A DNA stretch of 64,000 bases. It comes from Rotaria sordida. Lineage: Eukaryota; Rotifera; Eurotatoria; Philodinida; Philodinidae. A model generated the notes under the pieces. It saw nothing but the letters and a program-made list of their open reading frames with translations, was not told where the DNA came from and searched no databases. Shown here one piece after another: positions 37,201 to 48,584 of the stretch (its first letter is position 1; each line of letters opens with the position of its first letter). Made by a program: the position numbers and the translations under genes. The stretch lies in assembly GCA_905250125.1 (NCBI GenBank), contig CAJNOL010000014.1:1-64000 (forward strand). Reading direction: 5' to 3'.

Positions 37201-38359
37201 CAAGTGTACGTAATAATGAACGTAAACGTTCTGAACAAAATCTTAATGGTTTTCTTTCAATACAAACACGTACTTGTAAATCTTTTAAAAATGATGGTGG
37301 TGATTCTTTAACAACATGTTGAATATTCATTCTTGTTTTTATATATTCTAAAAATCGTTTAATAAATATAAGAAAATGTTCTGCTTGTCGAATATTTCCT
37401 GGAATATTTTCTTGTAAAACGTGTTCAGGTAATATTGGATTTGTTAAAATAACATCTGTTTCACGTTGTATAGCTTGTTCACGAAGACCTTTAACAAGAT
37501 TTTCATATTCATTTTTTAAACGACTTGCATCTTTTTGTTTTTGATTTTGTACAAATATTTTTAAATTTTCAACATTTGCTTGTGCACGTTCAAGTATTTT
37601 ACGTGTTAATGTTATTGACATTGAATCAATACAAACATTATCAATATTATGTGCTTCATCAAAAACAATTATTGATGTTTTCGGTAATTCTTTTGAAATA
37701 ATTTCAGCAATTTTTGGATCTAATAAATAATGATAGGAATAAACAATAACATTTGCATGTGTTAATATATAACGTGCAAGAAAATATGGACACCAATGTT
37801 TTGCTTTACCATATAATTTCATATCTTCTAAATTATAAACACCATATGGAATACTTTCTTCTCGTCCATTTTTATCATATTGTTCATAATAAGAACATGT
37901 TTTTATTGAACGATCTTGTTTAGATTGTTCACGTATATATGATGCTGTTAAATTCATACATGCACTATCAACTTCTTTACCTAAACGTAATTGACTAACT
38001 TCAGGATGAATACATAAATTTTTTCTTGAACTCATTGCAATACCAATAAATTTTTGTTTTTCATTTAATTCTTTTTCATAATATGAAATTAGACGTTTCA
38101 TTTCTGACATAACTTTTTCTATTTCTGGTACTGTACGACTACAATAAATTAATTTATTATATTGATCAGGATAACGTTTCATATAAGCAATAATAAGTGA
38201 TAATAATGTAATAGTTTTTCCAGTTCCTGATGGCATTTCAAGTACACAATGACCTTTATGATCAAGACCACGTTTAAGTTCATGCATATATTTATATTGT
38301 TCAGGATAAATAAAATCATATGGCATATATACAAGTAAACCATCTATATTTAATTTCAT
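34274..38359 (-). CDS. ERCC2: XPD/ERCC2 DNA helicase, TFIIH subunit
   Basis: Two exons (36985-38359 and 34274-35181) join at a phase-1 GT-AG intron to give 760 aa, exactly the human length. Residues 1-20 ([11 protein letters not shown]...) are family-typical. Walker A is EMPSGTGKT at about 41-49. The four FeS-cluster cysteines are in the 'KNLCIHPE', 'DSACMNL', 'IKTCSYYEQ' and '[10 protein letters not shown]' contexts. The DEAH box is in '[13 protein letters not shown]' context (here '[10 protein letters not shown]'). Helicase domain 2 has '[12 protein letters not shown]', '[15 protein letters not shown]' and '[17 protein letters not shown]'. XPD is the 5'-3' helicase of TFIIH in nucleotide excision repair and transcription. 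Only one intron, 1.8 kb long, is retained. Confidence 0.97.
35182..36984. other. Single large XPD intron
   Basis: An 1803-bp intron in an otherwise compact gene. It includes a GC-richer block at about 35990-36215 with several ggatcc/ggatcc-like words, unlike the surroundings, and a possible mobile-element insertion. Minus-strand frames near 35223-35595 are hydrophobic but lack a clear gene signature. Confidence 0.5.
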
Positions 38360-39226
38360 TCTTTTTTTTTTATTTTATCTAAAAAATCTCACTCGAACGA
38401 GTGCTCTCAATTTAATTTGTTTAATTATAATGTTTATATTTAGAAATATAGAGGAATTACAATTAACAATGAGGAAAAGAAAAACAAAATGCATACCTGG
38501 CTTAGCATTGACCATAAGAGACAACAGCTGATTATTAAAGATGTTGTCATGATTAAGTATCTCCGATTACCACTAGATAACTGGAATACCATTGTTTATC
38601 AGCACATCTACAATTTATCGATTATATCAATTTTTCAAAGAATATTTCAAGATCGACTAAATCTTAACAAATAGATTACAAAGATTTTAATCAAAAAAAT
38701 GAGATAATCATTTTTATTTTCTTCAGAGTAGTCGACAATTGTGCAGACATAAATACCAATCAGACTTTTCGAACTACTTCCTGATTGGTTATATAGACAC
38801 ACTTGTGAGCACCAATCAAAAGAAGTCTAACAAATTAAGGGAAAATATGGACATCATTATAGAGACACATAAAATCGTCTGATGGTAAATGAATTTAGCA
38901 TGAAAACGTAGCCGGACATAGCGAATGGATGTTTGAAAAACAGAACTCTCTGTTATTACTTGTGTTCTTATTGTACTGTTTTCCAATTTGAGGCTTACGA
39001 TGTTAAATTTAACTGTTCGACTTCCCGTGTCGCACGTTCGTTTGCAGTACTCCCGCTATACCACGGTACTCACAAGAACTGGCGGTATACCGGCGATAAC
39101 ACTTATGACTTTCGATTCCAGCTATAAACGATTGCAGAGAATGTTTTCTACCCAAATTCAAATTTATTATTAGAAAGAATTCAAAATAATCGAAAAGAAA
39201 ACAGTTGCAGAACATATTTTGCTAAT
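38360..39226. other. Intergenic, no gene seen
   Basis: It holds the XPD promoter region and mixed sequence. Short frames at 38489-38674 and 38933-39215 lack recognisable domains. Confidence 0.45.
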
Positions 39227-39352
39227 AACAATTTTTGGTCCTTCTGCAGTTTAGCCACACCCTTACACTGATCGGTACATGACACGCAGCAATCAACGTG
39301 AGGGTGAGGGCGAGAGTGTGGCTAAACTGCAGTAGTACCCAATTTTTGTAGC
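39227..39352. mobile_element. Short inverted-repeat element (MITE-like)
   Basis: A perfect 17-bp inverted repeat, ctgcagtttagccacac at 39244-39260 and gtgtggctaaactgcag at 39316-39332, encloses about 55 bp. Weaker symmetry extends outward to about 39227 and 39352. No coding capacity. The family is unknown. Confidence 0.6.
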
Positions 39353-39852
39353 GTCATTCATAATAAAAAATTCATCTCATAACCGTGGTTGATTTGGTAT
39401 CTGTGGCTTGTGCAGATGGTTCAAATGCATCAATATCATCAGAGTACATCAAAATTGACTTGATTTTGACAATTTTAACAGACTTCAAAAATATTCACCC
39501 GTTTTGATAGAATACATAACGATACAAAACTTTCGAAAAAAAACCAGCGATACACTGGCGGCTTTTGCCCAGTTCGTATCACATGGGTTGTTATACGAAC
39601 TAAATCATTCCATTTCATTAAGATATTTGTTTAGTAATGCAATCAAATTATCACATGAGATCAGTCGAGTTGTCAATTTGGCAACATAGAACAATGCGTC
39701 ATTGTTTTTATCGACGTTGTCAGTCACAATCGAACAAGTGTGCATTATATGTACAGTTGTTTACATTTATAAGCGAAGAATAATTGATAATTGAATAAGA
39801 ACATGGAACATTCATCTGTTCAACTGAATGATCTACTGGACGAATCACTTAG

Positions 39853-40373
39853 GATTGACCAAAAGTTCTGGCCACGGTGTTTAAAGAACCTTGTCGGATG
39901 AGGTGACCTATTCAGAAATGAAAAACCAAATATACCATGTTTTAGAGCTTTTTGAGGCGCGTCGAATGGTGTATAGTAAATGCTGTTTTCATAAGACTTT
40001 GAACGAACTATAGTCTATTTACTGATAGACGACTACATACTCATACCCACAAGATGGCTGGAGATGCTACGTATATGAGGTTGTAGCTCGTCAAAAACTG
40101 TACAAAATCGTTTGTAAGAAAAAATATTTTACAAATACTTTCGACTAATGCCAAGGACTACAATATTCAACAACTTCTCATGCTTGGATGTATAGTTGTC
40201 TATCAGTAAATTGTCTCTAGTTCCTTCAAAGTCTTACGAAAACAACATTTGCTATATACCATTCGACGCGCATCAAAAAGCTTCACAACATGGTATATTT
40301 GGTTTTTTATTTCTGAATAGGTCATCGTACTCAACAAGATCCTTCAAACGTCATGGCCAGAACTTTTGATCAA
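39853..40373. repeat. Foldback element 4
   Basis: Arms at about 39853-40066 and 40165-40373 are inverted copies. Pairs include gaccaaaagttctggcc with ggccagaacttttgatc, aaccaaatataccatg with catggtatatttggtt, cgcgtcgaatggtgtata with tataccattcgacgcg, and tttactgatagacgac with ctatcagtaaat. The loop is about 100 bp. No frame of useful length lies in it. Confidence 0.85.
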
Positions 40374-40394
40374 CTCTATGTAAAACCGTCGAAA

Positions 40395-40560
40395 ATATAA
40401 AACACGAGTATGAATGGATATACATGAGTATAGATGAAGGTATGGCTGATTGTGGATGAGGGTATGAGTGACTATGGATATGAGTGAATCTGGGTGAAGA
40501 TGGATGTAGGTGGGTGTGAGTGAGTGATGGTGTTAATAAGAAGTATGGGTGTTGGCGTAC
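40395..40560. repeat. GT/GA-rich degenerate minisatellite
   Basis: About 165 bp of loose repeats such as ggatgagggtatgagtg and ggtgggtgtgagtgag. Composition resembles the complementary strand of the patch at 3384-3482 and is weakly telomere-like. Confidence 0.45.
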
Positions 40561-41185
40561 TCTTCATCGAAACCCACACCGACATCCGCAATGAAGCAAA
40601 CAAACACATGAAAAAGAGCATTAGAAGGTCGAATGAACAAGTATAATCGATATAATCAGTGTTGTCACCTCTTCTAATTTTAGTAGAAAAATTCTGCTTT
40701 TCGAAGGGTTTTCTGCTTTTTCTTTGTCCTTTCTACTTTTTTTCGCTTTCTTAGATATCTTATCTATTATATTTTTAACCAACATTTGTTATATTATACT
40801 ATATCATTTTTTCAAAAATGTGAAGGTAAGTTCTTGTTAATGTCTGGTGGCATTTTTGTCTCATGCTTATTCTAAGATAAACATAGTTGTTTTTTTTTCA
40901 CTGGTTACGACAAACTGGCAATCTATATTCTTTGTTCTTACTCTGTGCTTTACCTATGTCTTTCTTTCTATCATATTTTGGGGAAGGATGTAGGTGTCGG
41001 CGTGGATACCAGTGATGGAATCACTTCGTGGTGTTTTGAAATCGAACCACAAAAGTCTCAAACCGAACCGATCCTATCTGTGATAGATATTAATTTCATC
41101 TACGCTTACGCCCTGTACTGAGTTCAAGAATTTTTATACGCAGACTTGGTTCATTTGCACATGATGCAAGATTGTCTATTTTTCT

Positions 41186-41402
41186 CAAGGGAGAAACGGC
41201 GGACTTGAAGTAGAAAAGTACGTCAAAGTAGACTACTTGAAGTAGCTCAAAGTACCACCCAAGTAGCCCAAAGTAGGAACAAGTAGCTTAAAGTAACTTC
41301 AAGTAACTTCAGGTAAATTTGAAGTTGAAAAATACTTCAAAGTAAGCTACTTCAAGTAGCTCAAAGTAACTTCAAGTCCAAAAGTCCGCCGTTTCCCCCT
41401 TG
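41186..41402. mobile_element. MITE with 21-bp terminal inverted repeats
   Basis: A 217-bp element starts caagggagaaacggcggact and ends with its inverse complement, with one mismatch in 21 bp. The inside is a low-complexity series of short units built on aagtagctcaaagta and agtaacttcaagta. No clear target duplication is visible, so the superfamily is open. Confidence 0.75.
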
Positions 41403-41789
41403 ATTATGCATCGCGACAAATTCGACTAATATACGAGTACAGTGTGATCATGAAGTTACAGGTATCTAAATAGGTATCTATCGATATTTAGAAACAACAC
41501 AACAGTTCGTCGGATAATTTCGGTCAGATTCTATTTGTTGTATTTTCTTCAACGAGACATGGCGAAATCGACATCTGAAAAGCATAACCAAAGATATTTT
41601 TCTTCATAAATGAGTTCATGAAAATCAGAGATAGACTTCCATACTATTTTTTATGATGGAAAATATTCAAATGAATATCATCAAGAAGACAATATGAAGT
41701 TGGTTCAACCACCAATGCGTAGAGTTTGACTCGGATGAGACGACTACCTTTGGGTAGGGATGTGCAGTTTCGGTGAAAACAGTGAATTA

Positions 41790-42025
41790 CTGACAGTGTG
41801 CCACTGACACTGGTGTTCACTGAATCAGTGCATACACTGACACTGGCATTCACTGAATCAGTACATACACTGACACTAGTGTTCACTGAATCAGTACATA
41901 CACTGACACTGATTGCACTGGTTCCACTGTCTGCACCGACATTGGTGTTCACTGAACCAGTGCATACACTGACACTGACTGCACCGGTGTCAAGATTCAC
42001 TGGAACAGCGATGCTCACTGAAGTA
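41790..42025. repeat. Left subterminal 33-bp array of the hAT-like element
   Basis: About seven diverged units built on cactgaatcagtgcatac and actgacactggtgtt. CAGTG and its complement recur every 10-20 bp. It is the inverted partner of the array at 43200-43535. Confidence 0.85.
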
Positions 42026-42398
42026 TCAAGTCGCTGACTCTATCAAAGTATCCACTGCTCATGACTTTATTTATGACTGTCAATGAAATTAGCGAAATGG
42101 CCATACCTATTCCTCCAGAAAATAGGATTCATTTAAGTAATCTATAATTTTGAATAATAAAGCCAATTTCAACGAAATACGACACTTATAGTCCTAATAT
42201 TGACACATAACTACGGGATTTTATGACTCAACCAGATTCATTTAAAGAAGATGAGCGTTTCTTAAAATTTATGTGGACTTTGTAAAACTATTTGTATCGT
42301 TACGATTACATAAATGTTTCGCTCTATTTACTCTTTTTTGTGAAACACGATCTGAAAGGAGTGTTGAAGTGTTTAAGGGTAGAAATTTGTACCCCCCA

Positions 42399-42790
42399 CA
42401 GACCGTGACAGACAGGCTTTGGACCCATCACAGACCGTGACAGACAGGGCTCTGGACCCATCACAGACCGTGACAGACAGGGCTTTGAATCCATCACAGA
42501 CCATGACAGACAGGGCTTTGAACGCATCACAGACCGTGACACACAGGGCTCTGGACCCGTCACAGACCGTGACAGACAGGGCTTTGAACCAATCACAGAT
42601 CATGACAGACAGGGCTTTGAACCCATCACAGACCGTGACAGACAGGGCTCTGGACCCATCACAGACCGTGACAGACAGGGCTTTGAATCCATCACAGACC
42701 GTGACAGACAGGGCTTTGAACCCATCACGGACCGTGATTGACAGGGCTTTGAACCTATCATAGACTCTAACAGATGGCCTTCAGGAGCCA
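42399..42790. repeat. Central 33-bp tandem array
   Basis: About 11-12 units, each starting cagaccgtgacagacaggg and then ctttgaacccatca (ctctggacccatca in some). Starts at 42399, 42431, 42464 and so on confirm a 33-bp step after a 32-bp first unit. Units differ by one to three bases, and the last two are more diverged. Confidence 0.92.
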
Positions 42791-43199
42791 TCATAGACTG
42801 TGATAGAAGACTTCAAGGAAATATCAGAGATAATGCATAGCTAATATATGATTGGAGCATATATGTAGTATTATCCTGTTCAAGCTCTGTAATGTAAAGT
42901 TAGGCATGATCAAGAAATGTACGCCAATATGCATAGAAAACAACTGTTTTTAGAACATTGGAAGCAGTAGCTACATCGTGTTTCACATTTTTAATCCCGC
43001 AAGGGGTTGCGCTAACAGCTTTTTATGCAATGGTGAAAAAAGTGTATGTACGTAAAAGTGTATGTAGCTTATCTCAACCAAGAAACCGAACTGCTAAGCA
43101 GATATGCTTCCATTCGATGAAAATTTTTTGTTAATCCACATATTACAAGCGGAATATGTCGTCGTCTTCTGTGTATAAATCCTAGTCAATGGAAATCAG

Positions 43200-43535
43200 T
43201 ATCAGTACGTCAGTGTTCCAGTGTGCGTCAGTGCAACAAGTGCAGTCAGTGTCAGTGTATGCACTGGTTCAGTGAACACCAATGTCGGTGCAGACAGTGG
43301 AATCAGTGCAGTCAGTATCAGTGTATGCACTGATTCAGTGAACACCAGTGTCAGTGTATGTACTGATTCAGTGAACACCAGTGTCAGTGTATGTACTGAT
43401 TCAGTGAACGCCAGTGTCAGTGTATGTACTGATTCAGTGAACATCAGTGTCAGTGTATGTACTGATTCAGTGAACACCAGTGTCAGTGTCATCAGTGTAC
43501 CGGTGAACGCCAGTGTGACTTTATCGGTGATCAGT
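43200..43535. repeat. Right subterminal 33-bp array
   Basis: About ten units built on gtatgtactgattcagtg and aacaccagtgtcagt, the inverse complement of the left array. More units are present here than on the left, so the two arrays have changed length independently. Confidence 0.88.
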
Positions 43536-43557
43536 ATACTGAAACTGCACATCCCTA

Positions 43558-44229
43558 CCTTTGGGTATTAATCCAATTCGATTATTAGATCTATCCAGTG
43601 TTGTCATATTTGTAAACACTAGATTATCAGAAATGATCAATCAAGAGTAGCATGTCCTTGTATCGATACGAAAGAGTCGTTTACCTGAATGTAATTCGAT
43701 AAATAAATCATTTTTTCGGAGAAAAGCTACATGGATAGATGCAGTAGTTGATTCTCTCCCTACGCATTTGATATATGCAGACATATTGTATCCAGTTTGT
43801 CCACTGTCGATCAATACAGAAAAAATTTGGATGCTAATTAATTGGATAAGTGAAGAGCTGCCTAGTGCTCGAGCAAGAAACTAGCAGTTACTATTATTCA
43901 CTTCTGGTGTGAAAATGGTCGAATTGTTGCCCATTTGATATAGTTCTATTAATTAAAGTTCGCTTTCTTTTTGCCACAGTGTTGGACTACCATTAGATTG
44001 GTACTAGAAGATAATCACAATAACTTGAGTATTTTATATTGTACACAAAAACGGTATTTCACAACATTTTGCTGTCGTCAATTTCAATTAGATCTATTCC
44101 GATGTGTTTAAAGCTAACATACATAAGACTACCACCTCAATTGATTCAGGTGGAATTGTTCTCCTCAAAAGAAAAATACCTAGTAAATCATGAAAAATAA
44201 ATAAACTAGTCTATTCTAACATTGATTGC
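43558..44229. other. No gene seen
   Basis: Mixed sequence after the hAT-like element. It may include the lost 3' part of the pseudogene that follows. Confidence 0.4.
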
Positions 44230-45229
44230 AATATGAAGAATCATGAACGTACCCCTTCTTCGGCTTTACCGTCCATGATTAGGTCTGAAGTATCGATGTG
44301 CCAAAATGATTCATCTGCGTTACGCGAATTTCTAATATCTATTATTGGCAATTCGATAGTATTGAAACTTAGCACATATTGATTTGGGTCATAGGCATCA
44401 AGTATATCAATGTTTGTCATATTAATTCTCTCTTTCCAGCCTAATCCAACAGCAAGTTTCACGCGAACAAGTATAACTCCTGTAAAATTGTTACGACCAA
44501 AAGTTAGGTCACCCAATACAGCATCAGGAGCATAGATATGTCGAAAGCTGACGTTTGAAAGAGTTGAATTCATCATCTTAATATTAGACAATGAAGTATT
44601 ATCGAATACGGCATGATCTAGTTGGTACCAATAGAAATAGCATTTAGTACATAGACACCAGGTAAAAAGAGATGATCGAGTTGAACTGGTGTAGCAGGCG
44701 AACCAATAAATTACACTCCCTGAAGATTAGTGCCAACTAAATTGAGTCGTTCATTTGTTGGCATATCACTTCGAAGTAGTCGACTTTCATAGAGAAACAA
44801 AATGATGTCTCATCGATGATTGACATCGACAGGGCGAAGGACAATAAAGGTTTTCACTCGAATATGTAGCAGATGTTCGAGATTACTTCGATTAAATTTT
44901 TGATTGAGTAAGAGTGACGAAATATCATCGATATAACTTTCAAACGTTGCTCGAATACTTCGTTCATCGGCCTGTTGTTGATCTTGTTTGCGATTCTCTC
45001 GCGCATCAAAGTTTTGTTGTAACGTGAAAGCAATGGTGAATGCATCAAATATGATTGAGAACAGAGTAGCTAATATCATTTTCGGTATTTTCAGATATTT
45101 GCTATCTTTCGCTTTGGATCGATCAGTGATTCTTTTAGGCGACGCGTTATTTGAAATAGGTGCTATCATCGTCGAATGCCGACTGATAAAAAATGAGTTG
45201 GCAAGGATTTGAGTCACATCAAGAAACAT
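44230..45229 (-). pseudogene. Broken pentapeptide-like membrane protein gene
   Basis: On the minus strand the N-terminal part has a hydrophobic segment ('IPKMILATLFSIIFDAFTIAF'-type text near 45060-45100), then 'DQQQADERSIRATFES', 'YIDDISSLLLNQ' and 'LLHIRVKTFIVLRPVD'. After a stop near 44818, coding text continues with 'DIILFLYESRLLRSD' and 'LNLVGTNLQGV'. A second stop near 44715 and a frameshift near 44620 follow. It then continues with beta-helix-like repeats ('STLSNVSFRHIYAPDAVLGDLTF' region). Proteins with this plan (membrane segment, conserved linker, pentapeptide-like repeats) form large families in rotifers. No function is known to me. The 3' end is lost. Confidence 0.65.
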
Positions 45230-46437
45230 GTTTTTCTCGCTTTTCAGTCAAGTAAATAAAGCATTGGATAATAAAGAGACATTTGAGAACATGAGAGAAA
45301 ATAAAACGTGTGCTAACCAAACATCACGTATTTCTATTTTTGAGAAGAGCACGATTTTTGTTGAAATACTGTTGCACAAGGATTCAAATTAGTATGATAT
45401 TTGGGCTAGGAAATCCATGATAGCATGAGAATTGACAAGCTATTTGGTATAGTTTAAGAAACAAAACGAGTGACATGAACAAAAATGTGATCAAATAGTG
45501 ATGTAAAGCAACATTAAATCAGAAAACTAACTCTATCTTCAGAAAATATAAATATTGAGTAATACTCTGTAAAAAAAAACATGACGTGCTGTCAAACATT
45601 CTTAGAAAATGATATTTTTTCATGTGCAATCATCGCTGAAAGTCTACATTTGCCGATCTCAAATGTGTCGAACATATCGTAGTCAATCTTTGAATTATTT
45701 GTTCAATATAAGGATTCGGTTGATTGTACATAATCTCAGAAAATAACCATACATCGCATTGAATTCATGTCTCCAAAATTTGAGCCACATCTTAAAAATA
45801 AATAAATCCTATTATATTTTTAAGAGAATGATGTATTCATCAATGGGGTCATATTATTTGTCGATGTTGATTTACATTTGAGACTGTAACAGATATATGT
45901 CCGATATCTCGCATATACACGTGTACTGCATGGCTCTGTTAATCGTTTTCGACTGATTTCTTGTGGAAAAACTCTTGAATGCATGCGTTTAAATTCGATT
46001 TGTCTCTACATGCAATTCTCGCTTCTCTATGTTTCATGTCTTAGATAATATTAATTCATGCAAGATTCTGAGTGCAACTACTTCAGTTAGATCCTATCAG
46101 ACAGGATAATTCCGATTGAATCGTGTTGATTTTGTGAGATTTCGACCAAATCCGATCAAATCTGAATCGGATCGTAACAATAAAACCGAGATCTTGAGAG
46201 ATACACAGTGTTTCAACAAGGTTCTCGAGTAACTAATGACGCCTGAATATTTACTTTCTCATGACTTATTCACGGACAATATCCACTGTCTTACCTAAAG
46301 AGCCACTCTTCACTTGAGTACAGATTGATGATAGTAGCTTTTCAGAAAGCCTCGAAAGACACTCTGTAAATGAAATCATTCATTATGTACCCTCGTCTAT
46401 TTACATTTTACTCAGCCAAGAACGATTAAAAAAACTG
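45230..46437. other. No gene seen
   Basis: AT-rich spacer with no supported frame or repeat. Confidence 0.45.
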
Positions 46438-46665
46438 TGTTAGAGTACGCGCTCACGAAGAGCGACGAACACAGTTAAGGATGTGTTTTCTTCTCTCTCT
46501 ATTTATTCTTTGAGAAAACAAACGTTTATATACGCACATGAAAAATAAGGACAAAATGAAAAAGAATACCAAGGTTAATCAAGGTCAAAAAAAGCAACAG
46601 AAATGAAAATATCAAAGGAAAAAGAATAAAGAGGGTCGCGGTATATGTTACAAGAATGCACTGTA
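46438..46665 (-). mobile_element. Solo LTR-like repeat A, copy 2
   Basis: A 228-bp block is the inverse of the repeat at 9715-9962 and keeps its TATA box (gtatataaacg, read on the minus strand) and AATAAA. The ends TACAGTGC and TAACA match copy 1. No internal retrotransposon and no clear target duplication are visible. Confidence 0.75.
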
Positions 46666-47703
46666 ATAAACATATGTTTCTCTCTAGTGAGTGGGTTGTT
46701 TATTATTGAGACGTAGATTTTAACCAATAATTATATGACTTTTTCTCAGATAGCTTTTCTTACGAATGCACCATACGATAGTCAATAAGCATAAGATATG
46801 ATGGTTCTTAGTTTTGGAAAGTGTTTTTTTTATTGTTGTATCAACTAACTACTCTTATTAGTACGGAAATGAAGAAAAGTTGACAGTAACTTGTTGACTA
46901 CGAATAATGAACAAATCTATCATGACTAGTAACCGAACTAATGATAAGAAGTAAGCAGTGGCTTCAACGAATACAGCACACACGTCATGACATACAACAA
47001 CTTCTATTTACCCTCTCATTTTATTCTTGAATCAGATGCACACATAGACAGTCATGATGATAGTGCAAAATGAGGCCAAAAAAGATATAGTCGTACACGA
47101 ACTTCGTTCTTCTTATCGTTGGTCCTCAGTAAGAAACGTGTGACTATTTTTTGAAAGACGAAAATGGCCAACGTCATCGTGATTCGAAAGAAAACAACTG
47201 ATAACGATAACAACTACAGTGACAATGGGATCTTATATATATATCAGCAAATCTGTATGCATCATATTGTTGTGACTCTTTAGCCCAATTAAACAAACTC
47301 GACTATTCATATACTCAACAACAGGTAATAAGAACTGAAGGCTTGTTTTACTAACAATAAAACTGCTTTGATCAAACCTTAATGTTATAAACAATGCTTC
47401 GAGATTGTTGAGTGAAAATGTGCAGTTGTGCCCCCTGTCAGAATGAAGTTCTTTGAGAGTTTCTTGGAAGAAATGCAACGATATTGTTAAATGTCTCGCT
47501 GGTGACTAATATTGTAACTCTCCTAGTTGTCTTTGTTGTGATTAGTCTGCTTCGTTTTATTTAAGCTCATGTTCCTTATCACTCGGTGTAAGTCACTGTC
47601 GAACTCAATTATATAGGCAAAATCATTAATATCTTTTCATTTTTCATTATGAGAAGTTCTTAACTTATATGTGACTTTTTAGCCGATTTCCTTTGCTGAA
47701 ACA
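46666..47703. other. No firm gene; promoter region of the next gene
   Basis: A minus-strand frame at 47233-47478 has unremarkable codon use and no domain. A tatatatat run at 47234-47243 is low complexity. Confidence 0.4.
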
Positions 47704-48405
47704 ATGTTTCGCTACGTGGTCTTAATACTGGTAATGTTAACCATGGCACACTGTCACAGCTTTCTTCGAGATGAATACATTCGTGCCAAAGGTCGATCAA
47801 CGATCGGTAATGGTCGCCAGAATTTAATCAATACTCGTTCAGTCAAATCGATCAAAACCAGCGACTCAGCAGCTATCAATCCTGACTTGTTCTTTCCGCC
47901 TCTGCCCGGACAGTCGAATAACGATTTTCATCCACAATTACGTCGACTTCCATCAGCAAGCGAACCATTATACTACTATTCGTGGCATATTCATAGTTAT
48001 TTCTTCCATGAAAATAAGAATGTTACTGAACGTGCCTTAGATATCCGACAACAATTTATGAATTTTTTCCACATAAAAACATGTGAAGGTAATTGCTTCA
48101 TGGGTGGAATATTTGATAATTGTACAGTAATGTGCGTCTGGGATCCGGTGATGGGTGTCGATGGACCACATCCATACGGACAGTGGGGTGTTTATTTACC
48201 CAATGATCAATTGATGGATACAATGTTGTGGATGTCGGCAAATCATGGTGAATTCGAAGTTTTGTTTCATCCTAATACAGGAGAAATGATTGGCGATCAT
48301 GATAGTGAACAACGAGCTGTATGGATCAAACAGCAAGTCCCACTTGATTTAGATTTCCTCAGATGGTTACAATGTAAATGGTTCGGATGCGATGATAGTT
48401 TGTAA
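47704..48405 (+). CDS. Secreted DOPA 4,5-dioxygenase-like protein
   Basis: An intronless 233-aa gene with a signal peptide (residues about 1-18). The C-terminal 140 residues match the DOPA-dioxygenase-like fold. A His-x-His pair sits at 95 and 97 in 'YYYSWHIHSYFF', then 'GVDGPHPYGQWGVY' (154-164), 'FEVLFHPNTGEM' (His189) and 'GDHDSEQRAVWI' (198-208). In this family such His residues bind metal for extradiol ring cleavage. Cys130, 131 and others could form disulphides, consistent with secretion. AATAAA at 48453-48458 ends the transcript. The family is best known from fungi, plants and bacteria; a transferred origin is an inference. The substrate here is unknown. Confidence 0.8.
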   Translation: MFRYVVLILVMLTMAHCHSFLRDEYIRAKGRSTIGNGRQNLINTRSVKSIKTSDSAAINPDLFFPPLPGQSNNDFHPQLRRLPSASEPLYYYSWHIHSYFFHENKNVTERALDIRQQFMNFFHIKTCEGNCFMGGIFDNCTVMCVWDPVMGVDGPHPYGQWGVYLPNDQLMDTMLWMSANHGEFEVLFHPNTGEMIGDHDSEQRAVWIKQQVPLDLDFLRWLQCKWFGCDDSL

Positions 48406-48584
48406 AACATGTTCATTTTTTTTCTATCGTTGATTTTTGTAACGAATTTACTAATAAAGAAAACGATTCAAGTTGTATGCAAAGACAGGCTATGGTCATA
48501 ACATTGAACAATAGATGCAAATCGTTAACTATAGTCTTCCCGTCAATTTTGTCTGTATTAAAAAAGAATATCAGCTGTTTTGAA

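Larger units (their letters stand above)
41755..43557. mobile_element. Non-autonomous hAT-like element with tandem arrays
   Basis: An 1803-bp element with perfect 17-bp ends, tagggatgtgcagtttc at the left and gaaactgcacatcccta at the right. It is flanked by the perfect 8-bp duplication cctttggg (41747-41754 and 43558-43565). The 8-bp duplication and the TAGGG start fit the hAT superfamily. There is no transposase. The left and right subterminal regions hold inverted copies of one 33-bp-period array rich in CAGTG/CACTG, and the centre holds a different array, also of 33-bp period. Open frames across the arrays arise because 33 is a multiple of three. Confidence 0.88.

Noticed and set aside
42324..42794. 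Open frames on both strands with 11-residue repeats
   Set aside because: They arise from a 33-bp DNA tandem repeat inside a transposon-like element, which keeps all frames open. There is no promoter, splice structure or conserved product.
41790..43535. Regular repeats that could suggest a CRISPR array
   Set aside because: Units are contiguous with no unique spacers, the genome is eukaryotic, and the repeats lie within a transposon with target duplications.
47233..47478. Minus-strand 81-codon frame as a gene
   Set aside because: No domain, no exon partners and no polyadenylation or promoter support.
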